Shown in pieces: positions 26,880 to 35,078 of a DNA stretch of 64,000 nucleotides. The stretch is from Lachnospiraceae bacterium. Its GTDB lineage: Bacteria > Bacillota > Clostridia > Lachnospirales > Lachnospiraceae. Under the pieces are notes generated by a model, which was given only the letters and a program-made list of their open reading frames with translations, made no database searches and had not been told where the DNA came from. Every line of letters begins with the position of its first letter. Position 1 is the stretch's first letter. Both the position numbers and the translations under genes were made by a program. The stretch covers positions 23,422 through 87,421 of the forward strand of contig JAHZAV010000009.1 of NCBI GenBank assembly GCA_019423745.1, given 5' to 3'.

Positions 26880-27824
26880 TTATATCCCAAAGTTTTCTTC
26901 AAAAAGAGGCGTGGACAGATATCTCTCTCCTGTGTCGGGAAGTATTGCAACAATAGTCTTTCCTTCATTCTCTTTTCGTCTTGCCAGAACCATAGCTCCA
27001 TGAAGCGCTGCTCCAGATGTTATTCCCGTTAAAATCCCCTGCGAAAACGCCAGTTTTCTGGAAGCCTTATAGGCATCTGCAGTCTCTACTTTCAATACTT
27101 CATCATAGACTTCTGTATCTAATATTTCTGGTACAAAACCAGCTCCAATTCCCTGAAGACCATGGGGACCTGGTGCTCCGCCTGAAAGTACCGGTGAATC
27201 TGCCGGCTCTATTGCTACTACGCTTATGTCAGGATTCTTTTCCTTTAAGTAAGTTCCTGTTCCTGTAATGGTACCTCCGGTCCCAACACCAGCCACTAGA
27301 ATGTCCACTTTTCCATCTGTATCTTCCCAGATTTCCGGTCCTGTTGTTTCCATATGTGCCTTAGGATTAGCCATATTTACAAACTGTCCCAGCACAATAG
27401 CCCCTTCCATCGTACGGGCAAGTTCATCTGCTTTTTCGATGGCTCCTTTCATTCCCTTTGCTCCTTCTGTCAATACAATCTTTGCACCATATCCTGTAAG
27501 AAGTTTGCGTCTTTCTATACTCATGGTCTCAGGCATAGTAAATATTGCTTTATACCCCCTGGAAGCCGCTGCTGCTGCCAGCCCAATTCCTGTATTCCCA
27601 CTAGTAGGCTCAATAATCGTGTCACCCGGCTTTATCAGTCCCCGCTTTTCTGCGTCCAGAAGCATATATAGAGCTGCTCTGTCTTTGATACTTCCTGCCG
27701 GATTAAACAATTCCAGTTTTACCAAAATTCTGGCTTTTAAATTTTCTTCTTTTTCTATCTTCTGTACCTCCAATAAAGGGGTTCTTCCAATCAGTTCTTC
27801 CATGCTTGTATATACTTTTCCCAT
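26880..27824 (-). CDS. cysK: cysteine synthase A (O-acetylserine sulfhydrylase)
   Basis: A 314-residue PLP enzyme that makes cysteine from O-acetylserine and sulfide. Lys46 in NPAGSIKDRAA binds PLP; TSGNTGIGLA is the substrate loop, and GVGTGGTITGTG the phosphate-binding loop. It lies 41 bp after metY on the same strand, within a sulfur-assimilation unit that begins with two Rrf2 regulators. The TGEEYLSTPLF-like ending (TGERYLSTPLF) matches CysK. Two different sulfide-fixing enzymes side by side suggest direct sulfhydrylation is the main sulfur route. Confidence 0.95.
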   Translation of the reverse strand: MGKVYTSMEELIGRTPLLEVQKIEKEENLKARILVKLELFNPAGSIKDRAALYMLLDAEKRGLIKPGDTIIEPTSGNTGIGLAAAAASRGYKAIFTMPETMSIERRKLLTGYGAKIVLTEGAKGMKGAIEKADELARTMEGAIVLGQFVNMANPKAHMETTGPEIWEDTDGKVDILVAGVGTGGTITGTGTYLKEKNPDISVVAIEPADSPVLSGGAPGPHGLQGIGAGFVPEILDTEVYDEVLKVETADAYKASRKLAFSQGILTGITSGAALHGAMVLARRKENEGKTIVAILPDTGERYLSTPLFEENFGI

Positions 27825-27865
27825 ATTTTCACCTGCGCTATAAAAAACAGCGCTCTCCTTTCCAT

Positions 27866-29146
27866 TTATTCTCTTAATGCCTGTTCCAAATCTTCCAAAA
27901 TATCATCTATATGTTCCGTTCCAATAGAAACACGGACTGTATTTCTCTTTATGCCTGAATTTTTCAACTCTTCTTCTGTCATCTGTGAATGAGTAGTACT
28001 GGCCGGATGAATCACCAACGATTTTACATCTGCCACATTCGCAAGAAGAGAAAAAATTTGCAGCTTGTCTATAAACTGACATGTCTCCTCTTCGGTTCCT
28101 TTCACTTCAAAAGTAAAAATAGAAACACCCCCTTTAGGAAAATCCCTTTTATAAATCTCATGATACGGATTTTCTGAAAGGGATGGATGATTCACCTTTT
28201 CAATCTTTGGATGATTCTTCAGATATTCTACCACTTTCAATGTATTTTCTACATGTCTTTCTACTCTAAGTGACAGGGTTTCCAGCCCCTGTAAAAATAA
28301 AAAGGCATGAAGGGGCGCGACTGTTGCTCCAGTATCTCTTAAAAGTACTGCCCGAATTCTGGTGACAAAAGCTGCCTTGCCTGCAGCATCTGCAAATACA
28401 ACTCCATGATAACTTGGATCTGGCTGCGTCAGACACGGATACTTTCCAGATGCTTTCCAGTCAAAGTTTCCCCCTTCAATAATTACACCGCCAATCGCAG
28501 TTCCATGACCTCCGATAAACTTAGTTGCAGAATGTACAACTATATCTGCTCCATGCTCAAAGGGACGATAAAGATACGGTGTGGCAAACGTACTGTCCAC
28601 TATAAGAATGATACCATAACGATGTGCAATTTCTGCCACCTTGTCCATATCCACCAGATTCGTATTTGGATTTCCTATCGTCTCCACAAAAAGTGCCTTT
28701 GTATTCTCCTGTATAGCTGTTTCCCATGCTCCCTCTTCATCAGGATCAACAAAAGTTGCCGTCACTCCCTGCGCTGGAAGTGTATGCTGCAGAAGATTAT
28801 AGGTCCCTCCGTAGATATACTTGCTTGCTACAATGTGATCGCCTGCTCTGGTAATGTTCTGAAATGTGTAGGTAATTGCTGCAGCACCGGAAGCTGTTGC
28901 CAGCGCCGCCGTTCCTCCTTCCAGAGCTGCCATTCTCTGTTCAAACACATCCTGTGTGGAGTTCGTCAGCCGTCCGTAAATATTGCCAGGCTCCTTCAAT
29001 GCAAATCGATCCGCCGCATGCTGACAGTTCTGAAATACATAGGAAGTTGTCTGATAAATAGGTACTGCTCTTGCGTCACTGGCCGGATCAGGCTGTTCCT
29101 GTCCTGCATGAAGCTGTAATGTTTCAAATCGATAGTCTTTTCTCAT
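27866..29146 (-). CDS. metY: O-acetylhomoserine sulfhydrylase (aminocarboxypropyltransferase)
   Basis: The ATG at 29146 behind AAGGAGAGGA is preferred over 29179, giving 426 residues. RFETLQLHAGQEQPDPAS and AVPIYQTTSYVF are the signature start of the Cys/Met PLP family O-acetylhomoserine branch. The PLP lysine is in VVHSATKFIGGHGTAIGG, and HPASTTHSQMTEEE is the conserved C-terminal motif. It forms homocysteine from O-acetylhomoserine and sulfide. The gene lies between the CymR-like regulator (104 bp upstream) and cysK, so it is a likely regulatory target. Confidence 0.95.
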   Translation of the reverse strand: MRKDYRFETLQLHAGQEQPDPASDARAVPIYQTTSYVFQNCQHAADRFALKEPGNIYGRLTNSTQDVFEQRMAALEGGTAALATASGAAAITYTFQNITRAGDHIVASKYIYGGTYNLLQHTLPAQGVTATFVDPDEEGAWETAIQENTKALFVETIGNPNTNLVDMDKVAEIAHRYGIILIVDSTFATPYLYRPFEHGADIVVHSATKFIGGHGTAIGGVIIEGGNFDWKASGKYPCLTQPDPSYHGVVFADAAGKAAFVTRIRAVLLRDTGATVAPLHAFLFLQGLETLSLRVERHVENTLKVVEYLKNHPKIEKVNHPSLSENPYHEIYKRDFPKGGVSIFTFEVKGTEEETCQFIDKLQIFSLLANVADVKSLVIHPASTTHSQMTEEELKNSGIKRNTVRVSIGTEHIDDILEDLEQALRE

Positions 29147-29250
29147 GTTGTCCTCTCCTTTTGTCTGTGTCTGATACAAAATTTTCTTCGGGTTTATATA
29201 TAATTTAACATATCGATTTGGTAGGATTTATATGTAAATAAAAAAACCGG

Positions 29251-29685
29251 TTAGATAAAATACATGATTTCTTTCTGCCGGGACTTCTCATACTCCATTG
29301 CCAGATCACACAGTGAGGTGGCTTCTAAAAAACGGTTAACCTGCCGGTCAATCTCATCCCACACAAGATTTCTTATCGCTCTTTGCAGAGGATCTTCGGA
29401 AATCTCCGATGACTCCACAATAGAAAAAGGCCCTTCCAGCACTTCCAAAATCTCTTTAACTGTAATCTGTTCTGCGCTTTTTGCCAAGCGGTATCCGCCG
29501 CCTGCCCCTTTTATACTTCGAACAATTCCAGATTTTCTCAACTGCCCAAATACCTGTTCCAGATAATTCAGAGAAATCTTCTGTCTCCCGGCGATATCCG
29601 CCAGGGGGACAGGAGCATCAACGGTATTGACAGCCAAATCTACTAAGGCCCGGAGTCCATATCTTCCCCTTGTTGAAACCTTCAT
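29251..29685 (-). CDS. Rrf2 family regulator, CymR-like
   Basis: A 144-residue winged-helix regulator (MKVSTRGRYGLRALVDLA, IAGRQKISLNYLEQVFGQLR, KGAGGGYRLAKSAEQITVKEI). The C-terminal part has a single Cys (SLCDLAMEY) and no cysteine cluster, which fits the CymR type that senses cysteine status through CysK and represses sulfur genes, rather than an Fe-S sensor. It is followed by metY and cysK. Partnership with the neighbouring CysK, as in Bacillus and Staphylococcus, is an attractive inference. Confidence 0.9.
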   Translation of the reverse strand: MKVSTRGRYGLRALVDLAVNTVDAPVPLADIAGRQKISLNYLEQVFGQLRKSGIVRSIKGAGGGYRLAKSAEQITVKEILEVLEGPFSIVESSEISEDPLQRAIRNLVWDEIDRQVNRFLEATSLCDLAMEYEKSRQKEIMYFI

Positions 29686-29743
29686 ATGTCTTGTGCTCCT
29701 TTATTCCTACCATCTTGATATGAATTATATGTTTTAAGTTATA

Positions 29744-30184
29744 CTATGACCTGACCTGTCTGTCAATATCTTTTTTCAGTTCATCTACAATATCTGAAAT
29801 GCGCACACTCTCAGTTACGCTCAGAATACAGTTCCATATTTGCTGCCATGTGTCCCGCGTAGGACAGACATCACAGTCTATTTTACAGTCTGCTGTTTGA
29901 GTCAGGCACTCAACCGGTGCCAATGACCCTTCTACAGCATTCAGTACATCTTTCACATAGATTTTCTCTGGAGAGTATTTCAGACCATATCCTCCATAGG
30001 CCCCTCTTGTACTTTCCACAATATCTGCTTCTTTGAGTGCCTTCACAATCCGTTCCAGATATTTTTCCGACAGATTTCTCCTCTTGGCAATATTTCCCAG
30101 ACTTTCCCGCTTTCCGTCACCGGTATACAATGCCAGATCTGTTACAATCTCCAGAGCATAAATCCCCTTTGTGGATATTTTCAT
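29744..30184 (-). CDS. Rrf2 family regulator, Cys-cluster (IscR-like) type
   Basis: A 146-residue paralogue of the next gene (MKISTKGIYALEIVTDLALY, IAKRRNLSEKYLERIVKALK, GAYGGYGLKYSPEKIYVKDV). Unlike it, this one has CLTQTADCKIDCDVC (spacing C-x5-C-x3-C-x2-C), positioned where IscR and NsrR bind an Fe-S cluster, so it may sense iron-sulfur status, oxygen or NO. The gene starts 3 bp after the stop of the PurF-like gene and is thus in its operon. PurF enzymes of Firmicutes carry an Fe-S cluster, so the pairing is suggestive. Confidence 0.9.
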   Translation of the reverse strand: MKISTKGIYALEIVTDLALYTGDGKRESLGNIAKRRNLSEKYLERIVKALKEADIVESTRGAYGGYGLKYSPEKIYVKDVLNAVEGSLAPVECLTQTADCKIDCDVCPTRDTWQQIWNCILSVTESVRISDIVDELKKDIDRQVRS

Positions 30185-30187
30185 AAT

Positions 30188-31600
30188 CTATTCTTTCCCG
30201 TTAAAACAGTACGTACAAAGCTTGCATGGTTCAATTCCAATTGAAGCAATAAGATCGTCCAGTCTGTGATACCGAAGTGTCGTAAAGTTCTGCTGTTTCC
30301 GAATTGCTTCAATCATTTTTGCATAACGGCAGCTATCCGGCTTTGTATACTCTTCCAACACTTCACTGGAGCAGTCCTCTCCCTCTATATCACGAATTAC
30401 TCGTCTTGTAATAAGATCCATATCTGATTTGGATCTGGAAAAGTTCAAATATTTACAACCATACACAAGCGGCGGACATGCCGGACGGACATGTACTTCT
30501 TTTGCTCCGCTCTTATAAAGAAATTCTGTAGTTTCTCTCAACTGCGTACCTCTTACAATCGAATCGTCAATTAAAAGAAGCTTCTTATCCTCTATCAATT
30601 CCTTTACCGGAATCAGTTTCATGCGGGCAATCAGATTACGCTGGCTCTGATTCTGAGGCATAAAAGATCTCGGCCATGTGGGCGTATATTTAATAAACGG
30701 TCTTGCATAAGGAATTCCGGATTCATTAGAATATCCGATTGCATGTGCAATACCGGAGTCCGGCACTCCTGCAACAATATCCGGCTGTACGCTGTCTCCA
30801 TCTCGTTTTGCAAGCATACTTCCGCACTTATAACGCATTGCTTCTACATTGACTCCCTCATAGGCAGATGTAGGATAACCATAATATACCCATAAAAAGG
30901 AACAGATCCTCATTTCTTCACCGGGTTCGGCCACCGTTTCTACATGTTCCGGTGTAATGTAAACAATTTCCGCAGGTCCCAGCTCTTTGTAATCTGTATA
31001 CCCTAAGTTGATATAAGCAAAACTTTCAAAGGAGACACAAAAACCATCTTCCCGTTTTCCAACCATAACAGGGGTTCTTCCATATTTATCTCTGGCAGCA
31101 TATAAACCATCTTTTGTCATCAACATAAGTGTGAGCGAACCATCTATCATCCCTTGTGCATATCGGATTCCCTCCACAAACGAAGATTTCCTGCAAATCA
31201 AAGAAGCGACCAGCTCTGTAGCATTAATCTGTCCGCCGCTCATTTCCTGAAAATGAGAATGGCCGTCTTCATATGCTTTTTTCAGAAGCTCATCCAGATT
31301 ATTGATCTTTCCTACTGTAGTTATAGCAAAGCTCCCCAAGTGAGACTGAATCAGAAGCGGCTGGGGTTCATAGTCTGAAATACAGCCAATTCCCAAATTT
31401 CCTTCCATTTCTTCCACATCTCGTTCAAATTTTGTACGAAATGGTGAGTTTTCAATGTTGTGTATTGCTCTGTTAAATCCATTTTCACCATAAGTAGCCA
31501 TTCCTCCTCGCCTTGTACCAAGGTGTGAATGATAGTCTACTCCGTAAAACAATTCCCATATACAATCTTTCTTTGATGCAACGCCGAAAAAACCACCCAT
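30188..31600 (-). CDS. PurF-like amidophosphoribosyltransferase paralogue lacking the catalytic Cys
   Basis: The ATG at 31600 (AAGGAGG upstream) gives 470 residues; the longer frame has no ribosome site. The Ntn-hydrolase glutaminase domain starts MGGFFGVAS where true PurF has CGIFG, so the nucleophile Cys is Gly. GTRRGGMATYG and NLGIGCISDY are otherwise recognisable. The transferase domain keeps the PRPP loop LLLIDDSIVRGTQ and GVPDSGIAHAIGYS. Cys residues in RPACPP, the DSCRYA region and the terminal CKLCTYC could hold an Fe-S cluster as in Bacillus PurF. It may use ammonia, another amidotransferase, or do something other than purine synthesis. Confidence 0.85.
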   Translation of the reverse strand: MGGFFGVASKKDCIWELFYGVDYHSHLGTRRGGMATYGENGFNRAIHNIENSPFRTKFERDVEEMEGNLGIGCISDYEPQPLLIQSHLGSFAITTVGKINNLDELLKKAYEDGHSHFQEMSGGQINATELVASLICRKSSFVEGIRYAQGMIDGSLTLMLMTKDGLYAARDKYGRTPVMVGKREDGFCVSFESFAYINLGYTDYKELGPAEIVYITPEHVETVAEPGEEMRICSFLWVYYGYPTSAYEGVNVEAMRYKCGSMLAKRDGDSVQPDIVAGVPDSGIAHAIGYSNESGIPYARPFIKYTPTWPRSFMPQNQSQRNLIARMKLIPVKELIEDKKLLLIDDSIVRGTQLRETTEFLYKSGAKEVHVRPACPPLVYGCKYLNFSRSKSDMDLITRRVIRDIEGEDCSSEVLEEYTKPDSCRYAKMIEAIRKQQNFTTLRYHRLDDLIASIGIEPCKLCTYCFNGKE

Positions 31601-31823
31601 GTACTTTTTTGCCTCCTTAATTATAAAAATTAAATCTCCTGTAAATACGTGTTTATTATAAAGGATAATTTTATCAGACACAAGGTAAAATCTTATAAAC
31701 TCTGGTTTAACTGCATTGACTTTTGCTCTGATATGTGGTAGTGTTAGAGAGTACAATTTCCAGACAATTCTGGACATTGCACAGATTTCAACTTATTTTT
31801 TTATTATTTATGGAGGTAGTACA

Positions 31824-32024
31824 ATGAACAAAGGTACTGTGAAATGGTTTAATAACCAGAAAGGTTACGGATTTATTTCCGATGAATCCGGAAATGACGT
31901 ATTCGTTCATTATTCCGGACTTGTTATGGATGGTTTTAAATCATTGGAAGAAGGCCAGGCGGTAGAATTCGAAGTAACCGAAGGCGCAAAAGGACCACAG
32001 GCAGTCAACGTAGTAAAACTTTAG
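31824..32024 (+). CDS. cold-shock protein, CspA/CspB family
   Basis: A 66-residue single cold-shock domain. RNP1 is KGYGFISDE and RNP2 is DVFVHYSGL, with the start KGTVKWFNNQ. It binds single-stranded RNA and DNA and melts secondary structure. The ATG at 31824 has TGGAGG upstream. It is divergent from the PurF-like gene with 223 bp between starts; a long untranslated leader is usual for csp genes and the space allows one. Ends before a strong terminator. Confidence 0.95.
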   Translation: MNKGTVKWFNNQKGYGFISDESGNDVFVHYSGLVMDGFKSLEEGQAVEFEVTEGAKGPQAVNVVKL

Positions 32025-32120
32025 TGGTTAAAAATTAATCGAGAGTAAGATGTACCTTTTATTTATATAAATAGCAGTTTCGATTTAGATATTTAAAAGC
32101 CATACATGCGAATGCGATTA

Positions 32121-32162
32121 AAAAAGAATGCCGGGACAGCATATGCCCCGGCATTCTTTTTA
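32121..32162. terminator. bidirectional Rho-independent terminator
   Basis: Arms aaaaagaatgccggg and cccggcattcttttt around an 11-nt loop, with A and T runs at the base. It lies between the convergent csp and ACT-domain genes and overlaps the latter's stop codon. Confidence 0.88.
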
Positions 32163-32603
32163 TACATTTGCTCTATATGCCTCGTCGGCAGTATATACAT
32201 CAAATCCGCTTCCCTTCAAGATATCAATCACCCTTCCAGGATCATCGCTTTTCAAAACAGCGGCCGCATCACTTCCGTTTGCAAATGCATACATATATTC
32301 GATATTGACTTCACCATCAACAAGCTGGTGCATCGCCTTACTCAAAGATCCGGTTGCATGCGGCACTCGAAGCGCCACGACATCTGTGAGCATGGCTGTG
32401 ATTCCGGCCTCCTTTAACACTGCTCTTCCTTTATGAGGCTCTGATACAATCATTCGGAGCATACCATACTCTGAAGTATCTGCCAGACTTAAAGCTACAA
32501 TATTTACTCCGCCTTCTGCCAGCGTTGCAAGCACTTCATCCAGACGGCCTTCTCTATTTTCCAGAAATACTGATAACTGTTGTACTGTATTGCTAATACC
32601 CAT
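32160..32603 (-). CDS. tandem ACT-domain protein
   Basis: A 147-residue protein made of two ACT domains and nothing else. The first starts VQQLSVFLENREGRLDEVL with VNIVALSLADTSEYGMLRMI; the second is VPHATGSLSKAMHQLVDGEVNIEYMY. ACT domains bind amino acids, usually as dimers. It follows the second PaaK gene by 16 bp at the end of the arylpyruvate cluster and resembles the ACT protein at 34047-34466, so the cluster has two such sensors. Binding of an aromatic amino acid or its product is inference. Confidence 0.9.
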   Translation of the reverse strand: MGISNTVQQLSVFLENREGRLDEVLATLAEGGVNIVALSLADTSEYGMLRMIVSEPHKGRAVLKEAGITAMLTDVVALRVPHATGSLSKAMHQLVDGEVNIEYMYAFANGSDAAAVLKSDDPGRVIDILKGSGFDVYTADEAYRANV

Positions 32604-32619
32604 GATATTCCCCTCCTTC

Positions 32620-33951
32620 TTACATCTGCCTATTATCGATCACACGTTTTGCTTTGCCTTCGCTTCTCTGGATCGTCTTTGGTTCAACCAGTTTCACTCG
32701 TACGGATACACCCAGCGCCTGTTTCAAAACGGCTCCGACCTTATTTTTCAGCTCATCCAGCTTTCTGATCTCGTCAGAGAAGTACTGTTCATCTACTTCC
32801 ACCATAACAGTTAAAACATCCATATTGTTTTCCCGGTCAACGATCATCAGATAATGAGGTGCAACTCCGCCTCCCATAGACAAAAGTGCAGTTTCAACCT
32901 GTGTCGGGAATACATTGACACCACGGATTACCTTCATATCATCTGTACGTCCTGTAAACTTGCTGATTCTTGGCAATGTTCTGCCACATTTACAAGTACT
33001 GTGGTTAATACTTGTTAAATCTTTGGTTCGGTATCTAAGCAGAGGCATTCCCTCTTTAGAAAGAGTCGTAAATACAAGCTCTCCTGTCTCCCCGTCAGCA
33101 CATGGCTCCTGGGTGGCCGGATTCAGAATTTCAGGATAGAAATGATCCTCATATACATGGAGGCCTTCATGGTGAATACAATCCAGAGCAACACCCGGAC
33201 CTGTAATCTCGCACAGACCATAAATATCGAAACAATTGATATGAAGAATGCTTTCAATTTTTTTACGCATCTCTTCTGTCCACGGCTCTGCTCCATGAAT
33301 TCCTGCCTTCAGCTGCATACGGTCTACCAGCCCTGCCTCCTGGATAGACTCAGCAAGATAAACTGCATAGGATGGTGTACATGCAAATGCGGTAGCACCG
33401 AAGTCCTCCATACACATCATCTGGCGCTGTGTATTTCCTGCAGACATAGGAATTGCCATTGCTCCAAGTGCCTGTGCTCCCAGATCCAGACCCATTCCTC
33501 CTGTGAAAAGCCCATATCCATAACATACATGAATACGATCCTCTGCGGTAAGACCTGCCATAGTCAACGCTCTTGCCACACATTCTCCCCACACCTCTAC
33601 ATCTTTCTTCGTATAGGAAGCCAGAGTCAGTTTTCCTGTTGTTCCGGAAGTCCCCTGTACACGGGCAATCTGTTTTTGCGGAACTGCGAGAAGTCCAAAC
33701 GGATAATTATCTCTCAAATCTTCTTTCGTTGTGAAAGGAAGCTTTCCAATATCCTCAATTCCTTTAATATCTCCTGGTTCTACGCCAAGATCCTGCATTT
33801 TCTTCCGGTAAAACTCTACATTATTGTACACTCTGTGCACCAAATCTACCAGCTTTTTGCTCTGCAGGGCCGACATCTCGTCCCTGCTCATACACTCAAT
33901 TTTCGGATCTCTGATCCTTTCCTGCCAATTTTCTAATGATACTCCTGCCAT
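32620..33951 (-). CDS. paaK: phenylacetate-CoA ligase (arylacyl-CoA ligase), copy 2
   Basis: A 443-residue AMP-forming ligase. The P-loop is VQGTSGTTGKLTLASYT, followed by YGLCEITGPGVALDC, YRTKDLT, the Cys pair CKCGRTLPR and RGVNVFPTQVE, all typical of PaaK. It activates phenylacetate or other arylacetates with ATP and CoA, or may run in reverse on arylacetyl-CoA made by IorAB. It is homologous to, but clearly diverged from, the copy at 36834-38144, so the two may favour different aryl acids. It lies between two ACT-domain genes. Confidence 0.92.
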   Translation of the reverse strand: MAGVSLENWQERIRDPKIECMSRDEMSALQSKKLVDLVHRVYNNVEFYRKKMQDLGVEPGDIKGIEDIGKLPFTTKEDLRDNYPFGLLAVPQKQIARVQGTSGTTGKLTLASYTKKDVEVWGECVARALTMAGLTAEDRIHVCYGYGLFTGGMGLDLGAQALGAMAIPMSAGNTQRQMMCMEDFGATAFACTPSYAVYLAESIQEAGLVDRMQLKAGIHGAEPWTEEMRKKIESILHINCFDIYGLCEITGPGVALDCIHHEGLHVYEDHFYPEILNPATQEPCADGETGELVFTTLSKEGMPLLRYRTKDLTSINHSTCKCGRTLPRISKFTGRTDDMKVIRGVNVFPTQVETALLSMGGGVAPHYLMIVDRENNMDVLTVMVEVDEQYFSDEIRKLDELKNKVGAVLKQALGVSVRVKLVEPKTIQRSEGKAKRVIDNRQM

Positions 33952-34046
33952 TTTATTTTACTCCTATTCTTAATTTCTTCCGGTACAAGGGCATGAAACA
34001 CCCCTATCTCAACCGTATTTTTCCTTGTGCATCAATGCAATCCGTC

Positions 34047-34466
34047 TTAAAGATCTGATTCATCTACTATCTTCACATCTGCACTCTTAAGAATGGAAGC
34101 TGCCTTTTCATAATCGTCTGTATTAAATACCAGAACCGGAGCGCGTCCTTCGCGGATTACAAATGAGTAGATGTAACTTACATTGATGTGATTTTCTGCA
34201 AGTATTGCCAACATCTGATTGAGATTGCCTTTTTTATCTTCCAGCTCTACGCCGATCACGTCGCTGATTTTTACGACAAATCCCCGTTCAGTAAGATAAC
34301 CCTTCGCCTCTGCTGGCTTATCGACTACGAGACGAAGGATACCAAACTCCGGAGTATCCAAAGACGCGACCGCCCGGATATTTACATGCGCTTCTGTAAG
34401 CTTGGATGTAACTTCCATCAGGCTGCCCGGCTTATTCTCCACGAATACTGATAATTGTTTTAGCAT
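34047..34466 (-). CDS. tandem ACT-domain protein
   Basis: A 139-residue double ACT protein: MLKQLSVFVENKPGSLMEVT with VNIRAVASLDTPEFGILRLV, then GVELEDKKGNLNQMLAILAENHINVSYIY. It lies 33 bp after iorB. The first domain is close in sequence to that of the 32160-32603 protein, a sign of duplication within the cluster. It probably reports amino acid levels to an unknown partner, as it has no DNA-binding part itself. Confidence 0.9.
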   Translation of the reverse strand: MLKQLSVFVENKPGSLMEVTSKLTEAHVNIRAVASLDTPEFGILRLVVDKPAEAKGYLTERGFVVKISDVIGVELEDKKGNLNQMLAILAENHINVSYIYSFVIREGRAPVLVFNTDDYEKAASILKSADVKIVDESDL

Positions 34467-34499
34467 GTGACACCTCCTTCTTGGTTTCTTTCTTCTATA

Positions 34500-35078
34500 T
34501 CATCTTGAAATAAGGTGATACCCAACATCAAATGCGGCTTTATTAATTTCAATTGTCTTTGGAGGTACAGTATTTTCAATTACCTGATACCAGTCCTCCT
34601 TTGAAAAATCCATATGCTGCGCCGCAACTCCCAAAACAATCATATTAAATACTTTGGGATTTCCAAGTTTTTTTGATTCCTCGGTCGCATTGACTGCATA
34701 AACCTTATAATCTTTTTTCAAATCTTCCAAAATACCTTCCGGATAGTTTGCCGCTCCAATCACTACCGGCATAGGATCAATACGCCAATCATTTATAACA
34801 AGTGCTCCGTCTTTTTTCAGGAAATGTGCATATCTCATGGCTTCCAGTCTTTCAAAAGCAATAATTACATCTGCCTGGCCTTCTTCTACAATAGGCTCTG
34901 CTACTTTTTCGCCATAGCGCACAAAGGTGACAACGCTTCCGCCCCTCTGAGCCATTCCATGTACTTCTGACAGCTTTACGTCATATCCTCCCGCAATGGC
35001 AAGGCCTCCCAACACTCTGCTTGTCAGAAGCGTTCCCTGTCCGCCGACACCTACGATCATAATATTTTTTACTGCCAT
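34500..35078 (-). CDS. iorB: indolepyruvate:ferredoxin oxidoreductase beta subunit
   Basis: A 192-residue subunit of the gamma-domain type of 2-oxoacid:ferredoxin oxidoreductases (IMIVGVGGQGTLLTSRVLGG, SEVHGMAQRGGSVVTFVRYG, VIIAFERLEAMRYAHFLK). With IorA it oxidatively decarboxylates arylpyruvates to arylacetyl-CoA, reducing ferredoxin. The ATG shares a base with the IorA stop (35078), so the pair is translationally coupled and made in equal amounts. Confidence 0.94.
   Translation of the reverse strand: MAVKNIMIVGVGGQGTLLTSRVLGGLAIAGGYDVKLSEVHGMAQRGGSVVTFVRYGEKVAEPIVEEGQADVIIAFERLEAMRYAHFLKKDGALVINDWRIDPMPVVIGAANYPEGILEDLKKDYKVYAVNATEESKKLGNPKVFNMIVLGVAAQHMDFSKEDWYQVIENTVPPKTIEINKAAFDVGYHLISR

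Noticed and set aside
29147..29250. Possible SAM riboswitch or T-box before metY
   Set aside because: The spacer is only about 100 bp and lacks the aptamer and T-box consensus sequences; control by the adjacent Rrf2 protein is simpler.
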